Shown here: one piece after another, positions 48,436 to 58,572 of the stretch
Layout of the letters: each line of letters begins with the position of its first letter
Position numbering within the stretch: the stretch's first letter is position 1
Assembly (NCBI RefSeq): GCF_014898815.1
Contig: NW_026515543.1
Coordinates: 2,976,001 to 3,040,000 of the forward strand
Reading direction: 5' to 3'
Length of the DNA: 64,000 nt
Source: Panonychus citri
Taxonomy: Eukaryota; Arthropoda; Arachnida; Trombidiformes; Tetranychidae
Translations under genes and position numbers: made by a program
Notes under the pieces: model-generated
Databases searched by the model: none
Seen by the model: the letters and a program-made list of their open reading frames with translations, nothing else
Told to the model about the DNA's origin: nothing

Positions 48436-49437
48436 CTGTTACAATTAACTAATTTTTATCTCTCTTGTTCTTAATTATGATTCTTATTATTATTGTTATT
48501 ATTACAAATCTACAATTTAATTGTCAACATTTTAAATTGATCATTAGATCAAAATCTATTCCTTTTTTTTGTTTGATAATTTTCTTTAATCATATTCATC
48601 CTCATCCTCTTAATTATTTGAATTACATTTTTGTACAATAATCTTAAATAATTTTCTTCTTGAATCAGTTAACAGAGTCACAATTTATTGATTTAATTAC
48701 AATCTCATCTTTTGATTACTTGAAAAGTATTTAATCAATTGAACAAACCAACAACGTCTTCGAATATCATTTTTGTTTGAACTCGAAGTGAACCAAATGG
48801 ACAACGAAAAATAAATTAACTAATAATATTTTTCCTGTTTAACTTTTTGATTTGGATAATTAAGTGAAAGAAAAACAATTTAAAAACGTTGATTAAGAAA
48901 CTAATTAATTGCTACACCAAAGTTAATACACTTGAATTGCTTTTCCAAATATATATTCTTAATACATATGATATATTTGTGATCTCTGTCTCTTTAATTA
49001 CTTTATTTTGATTACTACTTTTTTTTAAATTGTTCTGTAAACAATCAAGTTAATCTTTCAATTTAATGTTAAATTTTTTTTTTACTTTTTCCTTTCACTG
49101 TAAACAAAGTAAATCGATCATTTTAGTTGACTAAACTTTTCTCATCATAATTAAATCAATTTTAACTCAATTCTATCGAAAAATTAAATATTTATTTCTT
49201 TCTCTTTGTTTAATTGTTTCAATAATTGTGAAAATCAAAAAGATGATCAACTTTTTTTTCATTTTTTTCGCATTTCAAATATCCCGCGTTCGGTTGCTAG
49301 GCAACTGCCCATGTGGTGAATTGAAGTTTAATTTGTTTTCTCAATGTTTTGATTCAATTCAATTGACCGGTTTTGCTTTTCAATTTCTTAATTGTTTCCC
49401 TTTTGTGATTGTGATTAATTTGCGTTTCTCTTTGTCC
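48436..49437. other. Spacer and promoter of the Lon gene
   Basis: AT-rich, with an X-box at 49293-49305. An open frame continues upstream of the Lon ATG to 49228, but I place the start at 49438 by homology with the mTERF-like gene's start. An ATG at 49243 cannot be excluded. Confidence 0.5.
49293..49305. promoter_or_regulatory. X-box (RFX-type) motif
   Basis: GTTGCTAGGCAAC is a near-perfect inverted repeat matching the RFX X-box. It lies 133 bases upstream of the Lon ATG. RFX factors often regulate ciliary genes but also others. Function here is inferred. Confidence 0.5.
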
Positions 49438-52400
49438 ATGATTATTTCTAAATTATCGGGATCTCGGGGGTTATCTTGTTGTACCAATTTGTTGCAACAA
49501 TTGATGAAAAATGAGCCCTCCAAGGTTGGATTATGGTTGTTAATGAATCGGACATTTATGTCTTCCTCCCAGCGATTAGCTCGATCAACATCAACTCTTT
49601 CACGATTAAATTATGGTCTATCGGGTATAACAATTGCATCTCCAAGTTCTTCTATAGTATATGATGTGAGAAGAAATTTTTGTAACGCTCCTAAACGAGA
49701 TGACGATGATGATGATGGTGGAGTTTACAATAAGGAAGCTGTTGATCAAAATTCTGACGAACCTGATCTGGTTATTCCCGAAACTGTTCCCAATACTCTT
49801 GCTACTATGGTTGTTCCTGATTATTGGCCTTATGTACCTTTAATTGCTATCCAAGGGACACCAGTTTTTCCTAAATTTTTAAAGATCATTGATGTTACCG
49901 ATCCCATGTTAACTGCTCTAATCAAACGTAAAGTGAGACTTAATCAACCTTATGCTGGAATATTTCTTCGTAAAGATGAGAATAGTCAATCTGAGGTTGT
50001 TCAAAGTTTGGATGATGTTTACCCGGTTGGTACTTTTGTCCAAATTCTTGAAATACAAGATCTTGGGAACAGATTGAAAATGGTTGTCCAATCTCATCGA
50101 CGAATTAAAATAGTTCGTCAAGTTCCTGATGATATTGATACGAATGGTGATAAATTGAGGAAACGACGTTTCCGTCGAAAGCTTCTTGTAGATGGTTCAG
50201 GTGAAAATGGTGAAATTTCCAATGTTCTAATGGTTCAGGTTGAAAATATGACTGCCGATAAATTCACCATGACTGATGAGATTAAAAAGTTAACCCATGA
50301 GATTGGAAAGATTATCCGAGAAATTATTGAACTTAATCCACTGTATCGCTATTCCTTAGCTCAAATGTTACAAGGACAAAGAGTTGTTGATAATCCAGAT
50401 TATCTTTCTGATCTTGGTGCTGCATTAACGGGAGCTGATCAACAAGAACTTCAAAAAGTATTGGAGCAAATGGATGTTCCCAAAAGATTGGAAGTAGCTT
50501 ATAATCTGTTGAAAAAAGAGTTAGAATTAAGTAATTTACAGCAAAAGATTGGTAAAGAAGTAGAGAAAAAGGTGAAAGAGGAACATCGAGGTCAAATGTT
50601 ACACGAACAGATGAAGTTGATTAAAAAAGAATTGGGCCTAGAAAAAGACGACAAGGATAATTTGGAAGAAAAATTTCGTTCTCGTCTCAAAGATCTTACT
50701 GTTCCAAAGCATGTAATGGATGTGATTGATGAAGAGCTGAACAAATTATCTCTTTTGGATAATCATTCATCAGAATTCAGTGTTACCCGTAATTATCTCG
50801 ACTGGTTAACTAATCTTCCCTGGGGTAAAAGTAGCGTGGAAAACTTTGACCTTGATCGAGCGAAAATAGTCCTTGAAGAAGATCACTATGGTATGGAAGA
50901 AGTTAAAAAAAGGATTCTCGAGTTTATCGCTGTGAGTTCACTTCGAGGTAAAGTTCAGGGTAAAATACTTTGTTTCCATGGTCCTCCCGGTGTTGGTAAA
51001 ACAAGTATAGCAAAATCAATAGCTAGAGCTTTGAATCGAGAAGTAAGTTCATTAATTAGCTAACCACGAATCATCACTTTCATCTAATTGTCCTGTTTCC
51101 TTTTCTTATTCACAGTATTTTAGATTCAGTGTTGGAGGAATGACCGATGTAGCCGAAATTAAAGGACATCGACGAACCTACGTCGGTGCTATGCCTGGAA
51201 AAATAATCCAGTGTTTAAAGAAAACAAAAACCGAAAATCCTTTGGTACTAATTGATGAAATTGACAAGATAGGTCGTGGTTATCAAGGCGATCCATCATC
51301 AGCCCTATTAGAATTACTTGATCCTGAACAAAATGCCAATTTCTTAGATCACTATTTAGATGTACCAGTCGATATTTCCAAAGTACTTTTCATATGTACA
51401 GCAAATGTTTTAGATACAATTCCGGAACCTCTTCGTGATAGAATGGAAATCATTGAGTTGACTGGTTATGTCGCTGAAGAAAAACTAGCAATTGCAGAGG
51501 TAATTTTCTCTCCCTTTAAACCAGTTATGAATATCTTTCAATCATCATAATCGAAATTTATTTTCTCTCCAAATTTAGCAATATCTTATTCCACAAGCAC
51601 AAGAATCGTGTGGAGTAAATTCTGAAAGAATTGAAATACCCAAAGAAGTTGTTCAATCTCTAATCCGTTCCTATTGCCGAGAAAGTGGTGTCCGTAATTT
51701 ACAGAAACACATAGAAAAGGTAATCAATCGAATCTAAACTTGATTTTCGTCTCTAACTATTGTCATTTTCGTTTTAATGTACAGATCATGAGAAAAGCCG
51801 CTTTTAAAATTGTACAAAAGGAATCAAATAAAGTAGATGTTAATCCAAACAATTTACAAGATTTTGTTGGTAAACCGATTTTCACTCAGGACAGAATGTA
51901 CGAGATTACACCTCCCGGTGTAGTTATGGGCTTGGCTTGGACGGCGATGGGAGGATCGGTCTTGTACATTGAGACTTCTTTATATCGACAATTAAAGAAA
52001 CAAGAAGGCAAAGATGCTAAAAAAGTGAATGGATCATTAAAAATCACTGGACATTTAGGTGATGTCATGAAAGAATCAGCTGATATATCTTATTCAGTTG
52101 CTCGACATTTTGTCTCCAAGATTGACAGTACCAATGACTTTCTTCATAAAGCTCATATTCACCTTCATGTACCCGAAGGTGCAACTCCTAAAGACGGACC
52201 GAGTGCTGGATGCACCATGGTCACCGCTCTAATATCCTTAGCATTGAACAAACCAGTTCGAAACAATCTTGCAATGACCGGTGAGGTTTCGTTGACGGGC
52301 AAAGTTTTACCAGTTGGAGGAATTCGTGAAAAAACAATCGCTGCCAAGCGAGCCAATGTCGATTGTCTAATTTTACCAAGTGAGAATCGTAAAGACTTTT

Positions 52401-52495
52401 CCGATTTACCCGATTATATTAAAAGTGGCCTAGAAGTTCATTTCGTTGACAATTACGAGCAAATCTTTAAACTGGCTTTTCCTGATGTCGTATAA
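49438..52495 (+). CDS. LONP1: Mitochondrial Lon protease
   Basis: ATP-dependent serine protease of the mitochondrial matrix that degrades misfolded and regulatory proteins. Exons 49438-51042, 51116-51499, 51579-51719 and 51785-52495 join in phase 0 to give 946 residues, close to human LONP1 (959). Residues 1-62 form a presequence shared with the mTERF-like protein. The LON substrate-recognition domain starts about 130 (PLIAIQGTPVFPKF). The AAA+ module has Walker A GPPGVGKTS (515-523), the GGMTDVAEIKGHRRTYVGAMPG segment and Walker B VLIDEIDKIG. The proteolytic domain has catalytic Ser in KDGPSAGCTM (S850) and Lys in REKTIAAKRA (K893). All key residues are present, so it should be active. An AATAAA is at 52705-52710. 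Confidence 0.96.
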
Positions 52496-53499
52496 CCAAT
52501 AATTATAGTCACAAAAAAAATCGGAAAAACATGATACAAATCAGAATATATGATAAATTGCAAAAAAAACTGATCCAATTTCACAAATTGTAAAGATAAA
52601 TTAACAAATTGTTGATCACAATTAACCTTAATTTCTATTAACTTATATATTTACATTTTAGTTTACGTACCCGTTTTTTTTTTGATGATAAAATTAGTTT
52701 TTACAATAAACTTTGTACATTATGTGATTAACGGCGATAATTTATTTCTGATTATCTGATGAGATTAATTGAAAGAATCAACAATCAGCTGTTTCCACCT
52801 AAATTGTTGGATGAAAATGTAAAAACTTTCAATTTGATCATTTCAATGGTGACTAACATTTACTCTCAATTTAGAAATTAATCTAATTGATCTCGTCAAC
52901 GATTCTTACAATTTATTTCTTCAGTAGGATGTAAATTGTTAAACTTGTTCCTCATCATCATCAGAAAATAAGATGGATGATAAAAGGAGTGAGAAGATGA
53001 GAGAGAGAAGAAAAAAAGAGAAAACAACTTTAACCTTGAGTTTGCAATTCGCTTCTATTTTGGTTGATCCTCATTCTGGTTTTCTTCAAACTCTCATCAT
53101 AATCTGTGTCATTAACCATTTTAATTTTATTCTCTGAGTTAATTATTTAAAATTCTAATCAATGTGGTTAAATTGTGGACAATTGAATTGTTTCAATTGA
53201 GTTTAATCGACTGATGAATTTAAGAAATTCCAACTCATCCTGACTGGTCCTTTTTTCATTGAAATCTTTTCATTTTCTCACCAACACCAACACCCTTTTA
53301 CTTTTTGTTTACAAATGATTTCTCATTGATTCTCAAATAATAGTAAGTAAATTGTTTAATTGTCCTTATTGTTGATCACTGAAAAATTAATTGCGATCCT
53401 TTGATTGACTGTTGATCTAAATTGTTTGTGTTCTCATTCCAATTTTGGTACAGATTTTATTTGTTTGTGTTTCTGTTGATATTTGGTTATTTGGTTCCA
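52496..53499. other. Lon 3' UTR and promoter of the XK-related gene
   Basis: AT-rich, without coding signal apart from the Lon poly(A) signal. A purine-rich run lies at about 52978-53025. Confidence 0.5.
52705..52710 (+). terminator. Poly(A) signal AATAAA of the Lon gene
   Basis: Canonical hexamer about 210 bases after the Lon stop codon, followed by TG-rich sequence. Confidence 0.5.
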
Positions 53500-55320
53500 A
53501 TGGCTACTGAAGTTGAACCTCTTGAGAATCAACAATTAAGCCTTGAAAGGATCAATTGGAATGACCCTGTTGGTACCAATCAGGCTAATCATGGGCCTAA
53601 TCATGAAAATATCGACCAAGTAAGTTGTTTCACCAAAACTGTCTCTTTATTATTATTCTAAATTGAATTATATAATTGTATCAACAATAGATTCCAACTG
53701 TTGCTACTCGAGCTAATTTACCATCCGGACCAATGGCGTTTCTTAAGACCACAGTTTTCCAGAGGATGTTAGTGTTTTCCCTGATGAGATTGGGAATTTA
53801 TTTGAATAAATTGTATCAAGATTTTGGTGCTACTTATGAATACAGAGATCAGAGAGATTACAATTTTCTTGTCATCTCTATTATCTCGCTAATCGCTCCA
53901 CCAATACTTTACGCCCTTTTCCTAATTGGAGCCAATTTATCCAAAGATGATGTCGTTGATAAAAAGGAAGTTTCAACAAGAACCGTTAATGGTATTCTAT
54001 TGATTCCCTGGCAGATTAAGCGCCATTTGGATGTGTTACATTTCTCAGCTCAACGTGTTTGCAATTGGAGAACACCCAATGAAGATGAGAATCAGAATAT
54101 CAAACAGCTTCAAATGTCCGCTGAAGTTTTAGAATTTTTTGAAGACTTTTACGCTGGTTTTCTTCAAATTGTCCTTCAAATTTACATTTTCCTCGGTACC
54201 GTTGATTGGATCGATTCGCACAAACTCAAAATTAAACCTTGTAAGTCACTTTAATTCAATGACGAAAATGACCAGTGACTTATTAGTACCAATAGATGAA
54301 AGATGAACATGAGACTTGATTGAAATACTTTTGTTTTGTTTCATGATGAAAATCTGATTCATCATAGACTTGATTTCACTTTAGTGTAGGGGTTAAATTC
54401 ATTTGGGTTGAGTAGGCTGATTGAATTGAGCTTAATTGTGATGGACTAAAATCTTAAGTTTGCTCATTTTGATTGTTGTTTTGATGAAAATGTTTCCATT
54501 AAGAAGTAACTTTAATTTTCTTTCTCCATATTAAGTAACCGGCGTTTTCGTTGGATCAATACTCAGCGTTCTATCGATGATGATTGCTGTTCGTCGTCGA
54601 GATGATGGTAAATTAACTCATTTTCTTTCCTTTTTCGGGTGGTTATCATTTATCTCTTCACGGGTTCTTGTCTTTGCTCTGGTCACTACGGTCATTCACT
54701 CGTGGATGGTTGTCCTTTGCTTAATCCATGTTCTCGTGTTTTCCATTTGGATTTATAACATTGCCCTTGAATCTTATGGAATCTCAAGTTCATCCTCCAA
54801 TGTTACAAATGCCCAATGGTCAAGTCGACGGAAACGTTTATCAATCGCCGTTCTGGTTTTCCTATTCTTTGGTGTTCCCTCTCTACTCATCTGGCCGATA
54901 ATGTTTCAATTGAAGGAGGGTAAACGTCCTCTCATATTTTTACTCGTTTCCACCATTGAAAATTTATTACTTCTCGGTGTTTGGTTAATTTGGTTAATGT
55001 CCAATGAGGGAACTCATCTCAACGATTCATTGGTACTTTTCATCATCGGTATTGTTGCTGCTACTCTTTCAGGTGATTTCTTATTAATGATGTATGTCTT
55101 TTGTAAGCCCAAATATACCGATCAAGTGGTTCTCTACGAGATCCAACAATCTCGAACTATGGACGCGCCAACATTGGTTCGACTCGATGGGACAAATAAT
55201 CGAGCTTCTAATGCTTTACAATACGGAATTTTCTACGAATTTTGTGATATCGTATTTAAATTACCTTCTACTCATAAAATAGCCTCTGGACTGGAACAAG
55301 TTAGACAAATGCAGCTCTAA
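53500..55320 (+). CDS. XK-related (XKR) membrane protein
   Basis: Exons 53500-53619, 53691-54240 and 54536-55320 join in phases 0 and 1 to give 484 residues. After a polar N-terminus (about 50 residues) come multiple hydrophobic segments. Between them is a cytosolic region with IPWQIKRHLDVLHFSAQRV, then EFFEDFYAGFLQIVLQIYIFLG. The latter resembles the FFE-xPQLxLQLYI element of XK and XKR proteins. The second half (exon 3) has about six further helices. XK-family proteins include phospholipid scramblases such as XKR8, active at the plasma membrane, in vertebrates and nematodes (CED-8). I see no clear caspase site, so activation by caspases is not supported. The family call rests on the exon 2 motif and topology. 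Confidence 0.7.
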
Positions 55321-57507
55321 AAGACTAATTAATCAAAAAAGAAATTAATTTAATTGAAAATATTCTAATTGATGATTGATCATCTTGGATTCTCTACTTT
55401 TCCTGGTGCAATTTAACGAAAGGCAATCACACAATCCAATTGTTGATTTCGATTTACATTACAAGGTACAATTTGGTTCTAATTACGAATACAAAACATT
55501 CATTCCATCCTTTAAATTTTCCATTGATTATGATTAAGATGTTGATTAGATGATGAAAACCACGCAATTTGTTATATTAATTACTGCATAATGTTTACTA
55601 ATGTTAAATCCATAAATTAATTATTGTTGAGAATATTTTCCTCATCATTAAGTTAGTCCTTTCAATGGATAAACACAATTCAAGGAGAGAAAGAACAATT
55701 AACAATAATCTTAATTGTAATTGTTGATAATATTCTGATAATAAGTATATATATAATTCATAATACTAATCAAGATTATGATTGAAACAAAGCATTCAGG
55801 CTAATTGCTCTATTTTGTCTGTAAAACTTTTCCCGTTTCATTTTTGTTTTCATGATTCCATTTGATTTGATTTGCATTATTTTATATATTATTTAATACT
55901 TTCACTTTTATTGTTTATCAATCAAATTGTATTAACTTTCCCCATTTAAATCTGCACCATACACACAATCAATTTGATTGTGAAATTGACAATAAACGAT
56001 TGACAAAAAGGTAAAATGAAGAAACCAAAATGTTTCTCATTACTAATTGATGAGATATAAAACCAAAGGATTTATCATGACAATTGTATGGGATAAAAAG
56101 GTCATTCAATGTCATTAACACGCCTAAAGGATCAGATTAACTCTCACTTTAATCATCTATCACTTTAAATATGAGAAAACAAATGTAACTTCATTGAGAA
56201 GGTGAAAGTTGTTTTTTCACCACAGAGAATAACAAAAAAGGGCAAACCCAAGCTTCCAACAAGTCACCAAACATCATTATCATGATGGAAGGTAACAGGA
56301 AGATAATGATGATGAAGATGAGAAATTCTCTTCACCAGAATTCTCATAATTTCCGCCCTGTTCACGAAAAATTGTCTCTTCTTCAGGTTATTACTTTTGT
56401 ACTAAAAAGCAGATGTAAATTATTATTCTCTTGGTGATATAATCAAATTACTGTTAATCTTTTTGTTTCTTGTTCATTTGGATGATAAAATGAATCCATG
56501 GAAAGAGGAAGATGATGACGATGATATGATGAAGAAGACAAAAGAATGAAGATGAATAAGAAGAAGAGAATAAAAATTCAATAACAACAAATCGGATTGA
56601 GAAAAGGAGTGAGAAGGAAAAAAGAATCGAAAAAAAAATAGAGAATAACAACGAATGAGAGAGTAAGGAAAAGAACATGTGACTTTAATTCTCTCTTACT
56701 GTCAATGTCTGGTGTTTCGACGGTTCTAAATGAGTATTAACAATTAGACACCGAAGCCAGTCGATTGAGACAGTCGATCAGTCGACAGTTCGTCGATTTG
56801 TTATGCTAATGCTAACAAAAGGCCATTTAATTCATGTTTTCTTAATGTTTACAGTTTCCGATCATTTCAAAACCAAATTCACTTTGTGGCCCGACGCAAA
56901 TTGCGCGTTTTCAGCACTCGTTGAATGAATTTTGCCTACGGTTGAGGTTTGGACTGCAACATTTGAAGTTTCACTATTTATTATTATCGGTGGCGAGCAG
57001 AATGTGAAAGGCTTTCCAAGTGAATTCTCAATCTCTGGTGAGATAACTCTCTCAAAATCTAAATATTATCAAATTTTCGGAAACATTGTCACTTGAACCC
57101 ATCGAAAAATTAACGATCCCAGTCTAGAAAATTGCTCATGATACTAAGTATGTTGAGATTGTCAAAAAAATGATTCTAAAAAAGTTGATCATGTGAAATA
57201 AAATAAGCCCTACACCAGGGTATCAATTGCATGTGAGAGAAAAAGAGTTGCGATAAATTAAATCATTAGTCGATTCTAATTTAATAACTTTGGTGGAAAA
57301 GTTGAATTGAAATGAGAAATTGAAATTTGTGCGCATGCGCCTGAGTCTGCGCACATCGATGATTCTCTTGTTTTCTAGACTGTTGTGTCCATCACTATGA
57401 GATGAGGATTCACTGAGAGAATCACTTGAGGTGAATTAAATGTGATTTTTGAATCAAAAACAAATTCTCAGTAAATACTAATTATTTTGTTTGTCACCTT
57501 ACTAATC
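55321..57507. other. Spacer and promoter of the ceramide synthase gene
   Basis: Mostly AT-rich, with a purine-rich run near 56490-56680. From about 56740 to 57360 composition changes: GTCGAT-type words at 56760-56800 and CpG-containing words such as GCCCGACGCAAATTGCGCG near 56890. An NRF1-like site is at 57330-57340. No coding signal. Confidence 0.5.
57330..57340. promoter_or_regulatory. NRF1/Ewg-like motif
   Basis: TGCGCATGCGC is the palindromic NRF1 core (YGCGCAYGCGCR) and differs from the 12-base consensus only at the last base. A second half-site TGCGCA follows about 8 bases later (57348-57353). It is 168 bases upstream of the ceramide synthase ATG, in AT-rich DNA where CpG is scarce. 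NRF1 and its Drosophila relative Erect wing regulate metabolic and mitochondrial genes; action here is inferred. Confidence 0.55.
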
Positions 57508-58572
57508 ATGGGTTCAGTCAGAAATACAATCAACAGATTAAGTGATGCCTTTTGGTCGGAATCAATTTGGTTACCTCCAAATGTAACCTGGAAAACCTAC
57601 AGTGATCGTGCCGGTGGGATTAACTACGCCCAATTTAATGATATCTATTATTCCCTGTTAACTGCTATCGTAATTTTATTCATTAGGGTGACCCTTGAAC
57701 GTTTAATATTCCGACCAGTTGGAAAAGCCTTAGGAATTAGTGATAAACAAAGGGTGAAAGTTGAACCAAATGAGATCCTAGAGAAATCTTTTAGGATCAA
57801 TAATCGTCCACCACAGTCAACCTACATCGGATTATCTAAACAGTCTGATTTATCGGCTAAACAAGTTGAACTTTGGTTTAAACGTCGTCGATCCTACAAT
57901 AAACCCACCATTCTAACCAGATTTACTGAATCATCTTGGAGATGTACTTTTTATGCTTTCACCTTTGTTTACGGAGTTTGGGCTCTTTGGGATAAACCAT
58001 GGACATGGGACTCTATGGAATGTTTTGTTGATTATCCTCATCATTCAGTGTCCACTGAGATTTGGTGGTACTACAATATTGAACTGGGTTTTTACATTTC
58101 CTTAATCATATCACAATTTTTTGACGTTAAATATAGTGATTTTTGGCAAATGTTTATCCATCATGTGGTCACTGTTTTACTGCTCTGTTTCTCTTGGGCC
58201 TGTAATCTTCACAGAATTGGTACTCTTGTGTTAATCATCCATGATTTTGCCGACATTCCATTAGAAGGAGCCAAGATTGCCCGTTACCTGAGGAATCCTG
58301 TACTAGCTAATATTGTATTCGCCGCTCTACTCGTCTGTTGGATCTACTCAAGACTTGGTCTCCTACCAACCCGGGTGATAGCTTATTCAACATATTATGC
58401 TCTCTTTATCCTTCCAATGTTCCCTGCATATTATATTTTTAATGGTCTCTTATGTGCACTTCAAGTTTTACACATCATTTGGACTTGGTTAATTCTGAAA
58501 ATTGCCCACAATGCAATATTTGTTGATGGAGTTAAAGATTTACGGGAAAGTGATGACGAAGATGACGATTGA
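57508..58572 (+). CDS. Ceramide synthase (LASS/CerS, schlank-like)
   Basis: Transfers a fatty acyl group from acyl-CoA to sphinganine or sphingosine, making (dihydro)ceramide in the ER membrane. Single exon, 354 residues from the ATG at 57508. A non-ATG in-frame extension to 57487 is not used. An N-terminal transmembrane segment (about 45-65) is followed by a Hox-like domain (about 85-135) ending LSAKQVELWFKRRRSYNKP, then the TLC domain (about 140-335). The Lag1p motif is intact: FIHHVVTVLLLCFSW with the catalytic HH, then HDFADIPLEGAKIARY. It ends in an acidic DDEDDD tail, typical of CerS C-termini. Absence of introns in a gene-structure-rich neighbourhood could reflect retroposition or intron loss. 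Confidence 0.94.
   Translation: MGSVRNTINRLSDAFWSESIWLPPNVTWKTYSDRAGGINYAQFNDIYYSLLTAIVILFIRVTLERLIFRPVGKALGISDKQRVKVEPNEILEKSFRINNRPPQSTYIGLSKQSDLSAKQVELWFKRRRSYNKPTILTRFTESSWRCTFYAFTFVYGVWALWDKPWTWDSMECFVDYPHHSVSTEIWWYYNIELGFYISLIISQFFDVKYSDFWQMFIHHVVTVLLLCFSWACNLHRIGTLVLIIHDFADIPLEGAKIARYLRNPVLANIVFAALLVCWIYSRLGLLPTRVIAYSTYYALFILPMFPAYYIFNGLLCALQVLHIIWTWLILKIAHNAIFVDGVKDLRESDDEDDD

Noticed and set aside
49228..49437. N-terminal extension of Lon upstream of 49438
   Set aside because: The frame starts at a non-ATG codon, contains an X-box, and the homologous mTERF-like gene starts at the equivalent of 49438. The ATG at 49243 remains a weak alternative.
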